64,000 nt of DNA from CAVVYA01 sp963752345 (lineage in GTDB: Bacteria > Pseudomonadota > Alphaproteobacteria > SMXQ01). Below, piece by piece: positions 45,429-54,803 of this stretch (its first letter is position 1; each line of letters opens with the position of its first letter). The translations under genes and the position numbers were made by a program. The notes below the pieces were generated by a model. It did not search any database, had not been told where the DNA came from, and saw only the letters and a program-made list of their open reading frames with translations. The stretch is taken from positions 868,001-932,000 of the forward strand of contig CAVVYA010000002.1 in NCBI GenBank assembly GCA_963752345.1, given 5' to 3'.

Positions 45429-45725
45429 ATGACAGGCCCCGCCATGCCCCAGCCGCCCAAGCGCCGTTCCCCCCGTAAAACAGCCGCTGGCGCCCGACCG
45501 GCACGGAGCGCGGCGACGCGGCGTCCACCGGCCAGAACGCGACGGCCGACCCCTGCCACCGAAGGCGAGGCTGTGGATCTGACGACGCTCCTGGCCCGTA
45601 ACCCCGCGGCCCTCGCGGTGGCCGGCATCCTGCTCGGCGCCGTGACTCGCCGGCGCTGGATTTTTCTGTCCTCCTTGGCGGCCTGGCTGTTCATTCAAGA
45701 GCAGAAGCATCAGGCTGGCCGGTAG
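45429..45725 (+). CDS. Small basic hypothetical membrane protein
   Basis: 98 residues: a proline/arginine-rich N-terminal 45 residues, then DLTTLLARNPAALAVAGILLGAVTRRRWIFLSSLAAWLF, which contains two short hydrophobic segments. The start may be the second ATG (45444). No family recognised. It is plausible as a DNA- or anion-binding membrane-anchored protein, but the evidence is weak. Confidence 0.5.
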   Translation: MTGPAMPQPPKRRSPRKTAAGARPARSAATRRPPARTRRPTPATEGEAVDLTTLLARNPAALAVAGILLGAVTRRRWIFLSSLAAWLFIQEQKHQAGR

Positions 45726-45830
45726 GACCCGGGCATCCCGCCGGTCATTCTCCTGGGCCAGATTGGTGGACATGGCTACGCGGACGTCCGCGCGCTGAAC
45801 CGGCGCGACTCGACGCTCGACCGCGCCGAC

Positions 45831-45873
45831 AAAAAAATCCGCGGGCGTCCGGGTTGCGGACGGCCCGCGGATT
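45831..45873 (-). terminator. Intrinsic terminator of the DUF4168-like gene
   Basis: On the minus strand, TCCGCGGGC pairs with GCCCGCGGA, extended by GTCC/GGAC, and is followed by TTTTTTTG. It lies 18 bases after the stop of the gene at 45891-46265. Confidence 0.85.
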
Positions 45874-45890
45874 AGACGCGCAGCCGCGCG

Positions 45891-46265
45891 CTATTGACCC
45901 TGCATCGCATAGCTGTCGATCTGCCGCGCGAGCTGCGGATCGGCCTGGGCTGCCTGGACGATCTGATTGTATTTGTCGATGGTCAGGCCTTTTTCCTTCA
46001 CTGCGTCGGTCATCTTCGTCATCGCTTCTTGTTCGATCGACTTACGCTGCTCCTCGGTCTGGGCGGCTTGGTATGCCGGCACATAGGTCTGATTGATCCG
46101 CTGAACCTCCTTCGCGGCGCCGGCGAAGGTCTTGAGATCCTGATCGCTGATCGCCGATTGCTGTTGCGGCGGCGCCGCTTGCGCCATGGCGGCGGATGCG
46201 CCGGCCACGCCGGACGACACCAGCAGGCCGACGATGAACATGAAAGACAAGCATCGATTATGCAT
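45891..46265 (-). CDS. DUF4168-like secreted protein
   Basis: 124 residues: signal peptide to about ASAAMAQA, then a helical body ISDQDLKTFAGAAKEVQRINQTY with AYQAAQTEEQRKSIEQEA and NQIVQAAQADPQLARQI, which fits the DUF4168 pattern of four amphipathic helices. Function unknown; such proteins are periplasmic and abundant in some bacteria. GGAGGG precedes the ATG at 46265. Monocistronic, with its own terminator. Confidence 0.78.
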   Translation of the reverse strand: MHNRCLSFMFIVGLLVSSGVAGASAAMAQAAPPQQQSAISDQDLKTFAGAAKEVQRINQTYVPAYQAAQTEEQRKSIEQEAMTKMTDAVKEKGLTIDKYNQIVQAAQADPQLARQIDSYAMQGQ

Positions 46266-46480
46266 GCACGGAACCCTCCGTTGCGCCGTGAATGCCCACG
46301 GCACGCTCGCCCGCGTTTTGCGGACAAGTTTCCAACTCCGTAGGTCGGGGATGGTTCGCCGAAGCGCGGCGTCGCGGTATCACGCGGCCATGCCAGGTTC
46401 ACCAACACACGGTGATCGGCGGCGACACCGTTACAGCGGAGTCGGGCAGAACCCGCTGGATCCGGGCAAGGAATGACCGC

Positions 46481-47515
46481 TCAGGTGCGCCCGGCCAGCT
46501 CGCGCACCTTCTGGATCACCGGCTTGGGCAGCGCGTAAAGATTTTTGATCAGCGCGGTGATCTCCTCGCCGGTCACCGGCTCGATGTCGATCTGCAGCTT
46601 GTTGGCCTCGGCCAGCGCCTCCTGGTCGACCAGCGTCGCCTGAAAGGCCTTGCGCAGCAGAGCGACGCGGTCCTGTGGCACGGCGGACGCGACGAAATAA
46701 GGCCAAGCCATGGACTGACCGGCGAGCAACAATTCGAGGATCTGCTTCTGCTCGGCGTTCTTGGCGTAATCCAGCACCAGCGGCACATTGGGCAGCTCCG
46801 GCGATTTCTGCGTCGCCATCTGCACCAGCACGACATAGTCGCCGCTCTGCAGCCGCGGCATCGCCTCGCGCTTGAAGCTCGACCATGACCAAGAGCCGCG
46901 TCCGTCCACTTCCCTGCGCTCGAGCGCCAGCGCCATTTCCTTGCCGCTCTGATAGCCGAGCACGATCTTGAATTTGGTGCCGAGCAGATTGTTGAGCACG
47001 GTGGGATAGGTATAGCCGTCGGTGCCGATGCCCGACGAGGCGACCGCGGTCTCGCGCCGGGTCACGTCGTCGAGCGTCTTGATGCCGGTGTCGGTGCGCA
47101 CGACGATGACCGAGACCTCGCGCGCCGTGCTGCCGATCCAGTTGATCGTCTGCGGGTCGTAGCGCACGCCCTGGCCGCCGAACATCGGCTCGAGCGCCAT
47201 GCCGCGCGCGACCTGCACCATGAAGGTGCCGTCCTTGGGCGCGATGTTCTCGACATGGTTGGCGGCGGTCAGCGTGCCGGCGCCGGGCATGTTCTGCACG
47301 ATCATGTTGGGCTGGCCCGGGATGTGGCGCTTCATGTGGCGCGCCAGCCAGCGCGCATTGGCGTCGTAGGTGCTGCCCGAGGCATAGCCGGCAACCACCG
47401 TGATGGTCTTCCCGGCATAGAAATCCTGCGCGTTCGTCGCCGTACTCGAAGCGATCGCCGCCGCCCCAGCCAAGGTGGAGCCAAGCATGATCGTGGACAG
47501 AGTCGTCTTGGGCAT
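46481..47515 (-). CDS. TctC/Bug-family periplasmic solute-binding protein
   Basis: 344 residues with a signal peptide (to about TATNAQ), the ligand loop GYASGSTYDANARWLARH and NMPGAGTLTAANH, and an ANKLQIDIEPVTGEE tail like the receptors at 15528 and 16856. ATG 47515 follows GGGAGGCGG; the longer frame from 47590 is not supported. The GG of the ligand loop is changed to SGST here, so the ligand may differ from the other three. No TctA/TctB membrane genes in the window. Confidence 0.9.
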   Translation of the reverse strand: MPKTTLSTIMLGSTLAGAAAIASSTATNAQDFYAGKTITVVAGYASGSTYDANARWLARHMKRHIPGQPNMIVQNMPGAGTLTAANHVENIAPKDGTFMVQVARGMALEPMFGGQGVRYDPQTINWIGSTAREVSVIVVRTDTGIKTLDDVTRRETAVASSGIGTDGYTYPTVLNNLLGTKFKIVLGYQSGKEMALALERREVDGRGSWSWSSFKREAMPRLQSGDYVVLVQMATQKSPELPNVPLVLDYAKNAEQKQILELLLAGQSMAWPYFVASAVPQDRVALLRKAFQATLVDQEALAEANKLQIDIEPVTGEEITALIKNLYALPKPVIQKVRELAGRT

Positions 47516-47693
47516 GATTTCCGCCTCCCAGTGTGCCGGCCCGTGGGTTTTGCCGGACCGCTTTGCTTCTGTTGGCTGAGAGGTTGCCACGCGCCGGAGC
47601 GCCGCTCAATGGTCAAACGGAGCACGCAGATGAGCGCACAAGTGGACAATTGGGGGAAGATGCGCTGGTAAGATTCGCCGTCGCATCCTTTAG

Positions 47694-47778
47694 AGATCAT
47701 CCCCGACATGATCCGGGGTCCATTGGGCGATTGCCGTTCTCGAGCGCTTGCGATTTTCAATGGATTCCGGAATGACGG
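47694..47778. repeat. REP-like intergenic palindrome
   Basis: TCATCCCCGACATGATCCGG ... CAATGGATTCCGGAATGACGG: arms that are imperfect inverted complements around a variable centre, the common alphaproteobacterial intergenic repeat. It occupies the 311-base gap between the TctC gene and recJ; apart from it I see nothing there. Confidence 0.65.
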
Positions 47779-47826
47779 TTTGTTATGAAGGCGGCTCGAG
47801 CCGAGCCCGTCGTTCGACGTAACCTC

Positions 47827-49670
47827 CTACCCCACCGCCACGTCGTCGACCTGGAATTCGCAGGTCACGCTGCCCATCCATTCGTTGAGGCGCAAGCGGC
47901 CGGCGAGGCTGACGGCGCGGCCGCCGGAATTCAGCATGGCCTCGCCGAGCGGCGTATCGACGGCGCGGAAGGCGACGGCCTTGAGGCGGCCGCCGCCGCC
48001 CGTGGCGTCGCCGGTGACGAAAGCGCGGACATGCTTGCCGGCGAGCACTTCGGGCTTCATCAGGCGCACAGCGGGCAGCCAGAAACGCGGCTCCGGATTG
48101 CCCGCGCCGAACGGCCCGAGGGCCTGGATGGTTTCGGCGAGCTGCACATTGACCGCTTTGGGCGTGAGAGCGCCGTCGAGCGACAGGCTCGGCCCGATGT
48201 CGCCGTCACTGATCTCCTGGGCGATGCGCAGCGACAAGAAATCGCGCAGTGCCGGGATATTGTCTTCGGTGACGGTGAAGCCCGCCGCCATGGGATGGCC
48301 GCCGCCGTTGATCAGCAGCCCCGCCTGGCGCGCGGCGATCACCGCGGCGCCGAGATCGACGCCCCTGACGGAGCGGCCCGACCCCTTGGCGACGCCCTTG
48401 TCGTCGAGCGCCAGGACACAGGCCGGGACGTTGTATTGCTCCTTCAGCCGGCTGGCGACGATGCCGATGACGCCCGGGTGCCAGCCTTTGCCGACCGCGA
48501 AGGCGAGCGAGGTCGGTCCGTTGCCGTTGCCGGCGGACGCGACCTGGGCGCAGGCCTCCTCCAGCACGCGCGCCTCGATCTCGCGCCGCTCGATGTTCAA
48601 CGCGTCGAGGCGCTGCGCGATCGCCTGGGCCTCGAGCGGGTCGTCGGTGGTGAGCAGGCGCATGCCGAGATCGGCGTCGCCGACCCGGCCGCCGGCATTG
48701 ACGCGCGGCCCGAGGAAGAATCCGCAGTGCCAGGCCTCCGGCTTGTTCTCCATCTTGGCCACGTCGCCGAGCGCCACGCAGCCCGACATTGCCGCGCCGC
48801 GCCATCACCTTGAGCCCCTGGGCGACGAAGGCGCGATTGACGCCGGTGAGCTTGGCGATGTCGCACACCGTGCCGAGCGCCACGATGTCGAGATACTGCA
48901 TCAAATCGGGCGCCGGCCGGTCGTGGCTCCAGAAGCCCGAGTCGCGCAACGCCCGGTTGAGCGCCACCACGAGCAGATAGGTGACGCCGACCGCCGCGAG
49001 ATTGCCGTGTGGCGAGGTCTCATCGAGCCGGTTTGGATTGATCACCGCGTAGGCGCGCGGCAGCTTCGGCTCGGCCACGTGGTGGTCGACGACGATGACG
49101 TCGAGCCCGGCGACCGCCGCGATCTCCAGCGGTTCGTGCGCCGTGATGCCGCAATCGACCGTGACGACGATCTTGGCGCCCTGCTTGGCCAGGGCCAGCA
49201 TCGCCGGGCCGTTCGGGCCGTAACCTTCCTTCATGCGGTCGGGAATGTAGATGATCGGCTCCAGCCCGCAGGCGCGCAGGAACCGGCGCAGCAGCGCGCT
49301 CGAGGTGGCGCCGTCCACGTCGTAGTCGCCGAACACGGCGATGGATTCGCGCGTCGCGGATGGCGCGGCACAGGCGCTCGACCGCCTTGTCCATGTCGAG
49401 CAGATGGCTCGGATCGGGCAGCGCGGCGCGCAGTGTCGGATTGAGATAGTCGGGGGCCTCGTCGATGCCGATGCCGCGGCCCGCGAGCAGGCGGCCGACG
49501 ATCTCCGGCACGCCGAGCGTCTGCGCCAGGGCCAGGCCGAGCCGCTCGTCGGCCGCGCGCAGGCGCCAGCGCTTGCCGCTGACCGAGCGCGCGACGATGG
49601 TCTCACCGGCGCCCTCTTTCGTTGGGGAGCCGTGTGCGGAGGCGAGCGTGGTTGCCCCCGCGCCCGCCAT
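47827..49670 (-). CDS. recJ: Single-stranded-DNA-specific exonuclease RecJ (two frameshifts)
   Basis: Joined length about 613 residues. N-terminal part in one frame (ERLGLALAQTLGVPEIVGRLLAGRG), then FGDYDVDGATS with the first metal-binding aspartates (motif I), VTVDCGI, VVDHHVAEP (DHH motif), and the last third with LGPRVNAGGR and LINGGGHPMAAGF (DHHA1). Frame breaks: near 49350 (extra base in a GCGCG run) and near 48778 (extra C). It degrades ssDNA 5'-3' in recombination and mismatch repair. Its ATG overlaps the glpX stop, so they are co-translated. Confidence 0.9.
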
Positions 49671-50650
49671 CAAGGATGTGCCGGCCGGAACCCGACCTTC
49701 ATCTCGAAATTATGCTGGGTCTCGATGCGGCGCACCGTGCCGGTCTTCGAGCGCATGACGATCGAGTGGGTGGTGGCGCCGCCGGAGAAGCGGCGCACGC
49801 CATGCAGCATGGCGCCGTCGGTCACGCCGGTGGCGGCGAACATCACGTTGCCCGACGCGAGATCTTCCATCATGTATTTGCGGTTGAGATCCTTGACGCC
49901 CCATTTGGCGGCACGGCTCTTCTCGTCGTCGTTGCGGAACAGCAGGCGGCCCTGCATGAAGCCGCCGATGCAGCGCAAGGCCGCCGCGGCCAGCACGCCT
50001 TCCGGCGCGCCGCCGGTGCCGATGTAGATATCGACGCCCGATCCGGGCTCCGAGGTGGCGATGACGCCCGACACGTCGCCGTCGGAAATCAGCATGATGC
50101 GGGCACCCGCCTCGCGCACCTTGGCGATCAGCTCGGCGTGGCGCGGGCGGTCGAGAATGCAGACGGTGAGATCGGAGATATCCGACTTCTTCGCCTTGGC
50201 GAGATTCTTCAGATTGGTCGCCGGCGTTTCATCGAGATCGACCAGGTTCTTGGGCAGGCCGGCACCGACCGCGATCTTGTCCATATAGACGTCGGGCGCA
50301 TTGAGGAATCCGCCCTTCTCCGCCATGGCGATGACCGCCAACGCATTGTTGCCGCCCTTGGCGGTAATCGTGGTGCCTTCGAGCGGATCGAGCGCGATAT
50401 CGACCGGCGGGCCGCCGAGGCCGACCTTCTCGCCGATATAGAGCATCGGCGCCTCGTCGCGCTCGCCTTCGCCGATGACGACGCAGCCCTCGATGGCCAG
50501 GCTGTTCAGCGCGGTGCGCATGGCGTCCACGGCGGCCTGATCGGCCGCCTTTTCGTCGCCGCGCCCCATCAGGCGCGAGGCCGAGAGCGCCGCCGCCTCC
50601 GTCACCCGCACGACCTCCAGAGCCAGGTTGCGGTCCATCATCTCGGCCAT
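49670..50650 (-). CDS. glpX: Class II fructose-1,6-bisphosphatase
   Basis: 326 residues. Metal and substrate motifs: GEGERDEAPMLY, DPLEGTT, DGDVSG and the C-terminal MLHGVRRFSGG. It dephosphorylates fructose-1,6-bisphosphate in gluconeogenesis (and possibly sedoheptulose bisphosphate). ATG 50650 is chosen because AGGAG lies six bases before it, while it abuts the other ATG at 50656. Part of the conserved alphaproteobacterial hom-glpX-recJ neighbourhood. Confidence 0.95.
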   Translation of the reverse strand: MAEMMDRNLALEVVRVTEAAALSASRLMGRGDEKAADQAAVDAMRTALNSLAIEGCVVIGEGERDEAPMLYIGEKVGLGGPPVDIALDPLEGTTITAKGGNNALAVIAMAEKGGFLNAPDVYMDKIAVGAGLPKNLVDLDETPATNLKNLAKAKKSDISDLTVCILDRPRHAELIAKVREAGARIMLISDGDVSGVIATSEPGSGVDIYIGTGGAPEGVLAAAALRCIGGFMQGRLLFRNDDEKSRAAKWGVKDLNRKYMMEDLASGNVMFAATGVTDGAMLHGVRRFSGGATTHSIVMRSKTGTVRRIETQHNFEMKVGFRPAHP

Positions 50651-50724
50651 CGCCATCTCCTATTTCTTGGTCTTGGATCTTCTCGGGTCTTACAAGAAGA
50701 ATGCGTTACAAACGAATGATATTT

Positions 50725-52045
50725 CTATGAAAGCTCTTCGATACGGATCATGCAGGGCTGCTCCAGCACCGTATCGAGCGCGGCGATCCGGGCGAGCGCC
50801 CGGGCCATCGCCGCTTCCTCGGTCTCATGGGTGACGAGCACGATCGGCACCACTTCGCCCGGATCGCGTCCCCGCTGCAACATCGATTCTAAGCGACACC
50901 TGCTCGTCGCGCAACGCGGCGGTGATGTCGGCCATGACGCCGGGACGGTCGCGCACCATCAGGCGGATGTAATAGGCGCCCACATGGCGCTCGATCGGCG
51001 ATGCCGGCAGGACGGCAAGCTGCGCCGCCGGCACCGCGAAGGTCGGCACGCGGGCACCGCGCGCGCTGCCCATGCGCGCGTCCCGCGCGATATCCACCAG
51101 GTCGGCGACGATGGCCGAGGCGGTCGGTCCGGCGCCGGCGCCCCTGCCCTCGAACACGTTGGTCTCGGCGAAATCGGTTTCGGCGACCACGGCGTTGAAC
51201 ACGCCCTCGACATGGGCGATCGGCGTGCCGACCGGCACCAGGCAGGGGTGCACACGCTGCTCGACGCCCCACTCGGTCAGCCGGGCGAGGCCGAGCAGCT
51301 TGATGCGGTAGCCGAGTTCGTCGGCAAAGGCGATGTCGAGCGCCGAGACCGGGCGGATGCCCTCGACGCGGATGCCGGCGAAGTTGACCTGGCAGCCGAA
51401 TGCCACGGCGGTGAGGATCGCCAGCTTGTGCGCCGTGTCGACGCCATCGACGTCGAAGCTCGGATCGGTTTCGGCGTAGCCCAGCTTCTGGGCTTCCGCC
51501 AGCACCTCGGCGAAGTCGCGGCGCGAGGCGCGCATATTGGTCAGGATGTAGTTGCAGGTGCCGTTGAGGATGCCATAGACCCGCTTGACGCGGTTCGCGG
51601 CGAGGCCCTCGCGCAGCGCCTTGATGATCGGAATGCCGCCGGCCACCGCCGCCTCGTAGGCAAGCGCCACGCCCTTGGCTTCCGCCGCCTTGGCGAGCGC
51701 GGTGCCATGATGGGCGAGCAAGGCCTTGTTGGCGGTGACCACGTGGCGGCCGGCGGCGATCGCCGCTTCGCAGACCGCCTTGGCCGGACCGTCGGCGCCG
51801 CCGATCACCTCGACGACCGCATCGATGCCGGGCGCCTTGGCCATCGCCACCGGATCGTCGAACCATTGGAGGCCGTCGAGGCTGACGCCGCGCCCGCGCC
51901 GCTTGTCGCGCGCGGAAACCGCCGTGACGCGGATCGGGCATCCGCAGCGGCTCTCGAGGATCTTTGCCTGTTGCGCAAGCAGCTTCAACGTGCCGGCGCC
52001 GACGGTCCCCAGGCCGGCGACGGCGATATTCAGCGGCTGGCTCAA
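50725..52045 (-). CDS. hom: Homoserine dehydrogenase (frameshifted near 50887)
   Basis: About 439 residues when the frame is restored. The NAD(P)-binding motif is AGLGTVGAG, followed by the catalytic ANKALLAHHG, LNGTCNYIL and ETDPSFDVDG segments. The C-terminal ACT domain (RPGVMADITAALRD) continues only after removing one A at 50887-50888: SLRSMLQRG ... VTHETEEAAMARAL and a stop at 50725. It reduces aspartate semialdehyde to homoserine for threonine and methionine. Its start overlaps the aminotransferase stop by four bases. Confidence 0.9.
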
Positions 52046-53265
52046 GAGGCGACGGCCCTCAGCTTTTCGTCGGCCTCGAGAATGCGGTCGGACGAGCGCA
52101 GGAAGGCGCGGATGTTCTTGGCCGCCTGGCGCGTGCGGTGACGGTTCTCGACCAGCGCGATGCGCACGTAATTGTCGCCGTACTCGCCGAAGCCGATGCC
52201 CGGCGACACCGCGACCTTGGCGTGCTTGAGCAGCAGCTTGGAGAATTCCAGCGAGCCGAGATGCGCATAGGGCTTCGGAATCGGCGCCCAGGCGAACATG
52301 GTGGCTTCGGGCGACGGCACGGCCCAGCCCGCCGACGCGAAGGTGTCGACCAGCACGTCGCGCCGCTCGCGATACAACTTGCGCACCGCCTCGACACAGT
52401 CCTGCGGACCGTTGAGCGCGGCGGTGGCGGCGACCTGGATCGGCGTGAAGGCGCCGTAGTCGAGATAGGATTTGATGTGGGCGAGCGCGCGGATCAGCCG
52501 CCTGTTGCCGGTGGCGAAGCCGATGCGCCAGCCGGGCATGCTGTAGGTCTTGCTCATCGAGGTGAATTCGATGGCGATGTCCTTGGCGCCCGGCAGTTGC
52601 AGGATCGATGGCGGCGGCTTGTCGTCGAAGTAGATCTCGGCATAGGCGAGATCCGAAATCACATAGATCTCGTGCTTGCGGCAGAACTCGACGATCGGCG
52701 CATAGAAATCGAGATCGACCACCATCGCGGTCGGGTTGGCCGGGAAGTTGAGCACGACGCAGATCGGCTGCGGCACCGAATGCTTCACCGCACGCTCGAG
52801 GCCGGCGAAGAAATCGTAGCCCTCGCCGATCGGGATATGCCGCACGTTGGCACCCGAAATGATGAAGCCATACGGATGAATCGGATAGCTCGGGTTCGGC
52901 ACCAGCACCACGTCGCCCGGCGCGGTGATCGCCTGGGCGAGATTGGCCAGACCCTCCTTCGAGCCGATGGTGACGATCGTCTCCGACTCCGGATCGATAT
53001 CGACGTTGAAGCGGCGCTTGTAATAGGCCGCGTTGGCCTTGCGCAGGCCCGGAATGCCGCGCGAGCTGGAGTAACGGTGCGTGCGTGGATCGCCGACCGC
53101 CTCGACCAGTTTCGCGACGATATGAGGCGGTGTCGGCTGGTCCGGATTGCCCATGCCGAGATCGATGATGTCCTCGCCGGCGGCTCGGGCCTTCGCCTTC
53201 ATACTGTTGACTTCAGCGAAAACGTAAGGCGGCAGCCGTTTGATGCGATGAAATTCGTTGTCCAT
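52042..53265 (-). CDS. alaC: Class I/II aminotransferase, AlaC/LL-DAP-aminotransferase-like
   Basis: 407 residues. PLP lysine in SMSKTYSMPGWRIGF; substrate and cofactor motifs LGMGNPDQPTP, NFPANPTA and NYVRIALVENRHR. This subgroup is annotated as alanine transaminase AlaC or LL-diaminopimelate aminotransferase-like; the adjacency to hom is conserved in Hyphomicrobiales. The exact amino-acid pair cannot be set by sequence alone. It heads a probable operon with hom, glpX and recJ (minus strand). Confidence 0.9.
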   Translation of the reverse strand: MDNEFHRIKRLPPYVFAEVNSMKAKARAAGEDIIDLGMGNPDQPTPPHIVAKLVEAVGDPRTHRYSSSRGIPGLRKANAAYYKRRFNVDIDPESETIVTIGSKEGLANLAQAITAPGDVVLVPNPSYPIHPYGFIISGANVRHIPIGEGYDFFAGLERAVKHSVPQPICVVLNFPANPTAMVVDLDFYAPIVEFCRKHEIYVISDLAYAEIYFDDKPPPSILQLPGAKDIAIEFTSMSKTYSMPGWRIGFATGNRRLIRALAHIKSYLDYGAFTPIQVAATAALNGPQDCVEAVRKLYRERRDVLVDTFASAGWAVPSPEATMFAWAPIPKPYAHLGSLEFSKLLLKHAKVAVSPGIGFGEYGDNYVRIALVENRHRTRQAAKNIRAFLRSSDRILEADEKLRAVAS

Positions 53266-53458
53266 GGCGAAGACGGATCGTGACCTGATGATTTAAGCGG
53301 CTTCGGACGGAATGTGGCGCCGCTCTCCGGCGCCGGGCCGCCCGGTTTGGGCAACCCCCTAGAGGCGCAAGATTTATAGCCGCCCTCTCGCAAAAAGGAC
53401 AGGGGCGGGAATGGACTTCCCCGGGAAGCTCGGGGGAATGAGTGGCGTTAGTATTCTG

Positions 53459-54571
53459 TTAAAGGCCGAAGGCGATTTCGACCCGCCGGTTGCCGGCTTC
53501 GCCCGAGGGCATCGACTCGCGATAAACCGGCTCGCTGTCCGACACCGCGGCGACGGCCATGTTGCCGCGCGGCACGCCGAGCCGGGCCAGCTCGCGGGCC
53601 ACCGCTTCGGCGCGCTGGGTCGAGAGGCGGAAATTGACGATCTGATGATTGACGGGATCCGTCTCGCGCGTGCGGCTGGAGGCATGGCCGACAATTCTCA
53701 ACGGCCCGCCGTGGGCCTTATAGACCCGCGCCACGTCGCGCAGCAAATCGCGGTCGGCAGCGCCCAACTGGGCCGACCCACCGCGGAAATGGACGACATA
53801 GGCGCCCGGAATGAGCTGACCGTTCGCCGCCGTGGCGGTGGGACGATCGGATTGGGCGAGCGCGGCCTGGTAGGTTTGCTGGACCACCGAGCTGGCGTCG
53901 GCCACGGGCGCCGGCGCGGCGGTTTCGGCCACCTGCGCCGGAAATGCCGGTGCGGAAGCCGGCATCGCCGCGGGCTGCGGCGCAGCTGGCGGCTGGTAGG
54001 ACGCCGGCTGGAGCGTGGCCTCTTCCCGCGGTTCCGGGGTCGCTGCAGCCACCGGCGGACTGCTCTGCTCGAGCGAGGAGCGCGGCGCATTGGGTGGCGC
54101 TTCCAGCAATTCCAGCCCGTCCGGGCTCGGGGTGGCGCGCGGCGGCACGGTCTGGCGGGTGACCGGAGCACGCGGTGCCGCGCTCGGCGCGCCGAGCGCC
54201 GCGCCAGGCGGCCGACCCGGCTCCGGCTCGGCGTAGCGGGCGTTTTCGCGATCGGCGGCCAGCCCCTGGCTCACCCGGTTGCGCTCAGCGGGTGTCGACA
54301 CGCTGCGCGGCCGCTCCGGCACGGTGGAAAGGTTGGGATAGGGGCGGTCGGAGCCGGGCAGCGGCGGCGTCGTCTGTTCGGCCTGTCTCGCCTGCTCGCG
54401 GGCCTGCTGGTCCTTGTCGCTCTCGAACCAGCCTTCGACACCCTGGTACCACGACACCGGGTTGACGGCATCCGGCACCGAGGAGCAGGCGGCCATGCCG
54501 ATGCTTGCCGCGAGCACGGCGGCCATTCCTGAAGCCCGTCCCAGCCGAGGCCTGCGATTCGTATCACTCAT
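53459..54571 (-). CDS. OmpA-family lipoprotein
   Basis: 370 residues: lipobox GMAAC, a ~220-residue proline/alanine-rich linker, then a C-terminal OmpA-like peptidoglycan-binding domain with VHFRGGSAQL, RIVGHASSRT and NFRLSTQRAEAVARELARLG. The conserved Asp/Arg pair that holds diaminopimelate is visible (NFRLSTQRA). Likely an outer-membrane protein bound to the cell wall. The linker would let the anchor domain reach across the periplasm. Confidence 0.88.
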   Translation of the reverse strand: MSDTNRRPRLGRASGMAAVLAASIGMAACSSVPDAVNPVSWYQGVEGWFESDKDQQAREQARQAEQTTPPLPGSDRPYPNLSTVPERPRSVSTPAERNRVSQGLAADRENARYAEPEPGRPPGAALGAPSAAPRAPVTRQTVPPRATPSPDGLELLEAPPNAPRSSLEQSSPPVAAATPEPREEATLQPASYQPPAAPQPAAMPASAPAFPAQVAETAAPAPVADASSVVQQTYQAALAQSDRPTATAANGQLIPGAYVVHFRGGSAQLGAADRDLLRDVARVYKAHGGPLRIVGHASSRTRETDPVNHQIVNFRLSTQRAEAVARELARLGVPRGNMAVAAVSDSEPVYRESMPSGEAGNRRVEIAFGL

Positions 54572-54803
54572 GGTCTGTTCCGTTCTTTACTCGCCATCAC
54601 AATGAGAAGTCACCGGCTCTTGTTTTAGCAGCGAAGCCGGCTTCCTTCTGCCGCTTTCTTGCACAAACGTTGCGCGCCCGGGGCAAAAACGAAGCATTAC
54701 ACGAGATATGCGAATTAAGGCATTCAATTCATGGCGAAAAACCACATATTGTGTAGTGTAATTTGCATCTGGCGTAAAGCGCCGCCGAACGACAGGACAG
54801 TCC

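Noticed and set aside
45105..45478. Coding frames in the 45.1-45.4 kb gap
   Set aside because: Arginine/proline-rich translations typical of GC-rich shadow frames; no start signal.
50725..52045. Homoserine dehydrogenase lacking its C-terminal end
   Set aside because: The missing ACT-domain end is present in another frame after one extra A, so it is not a natural truncation.
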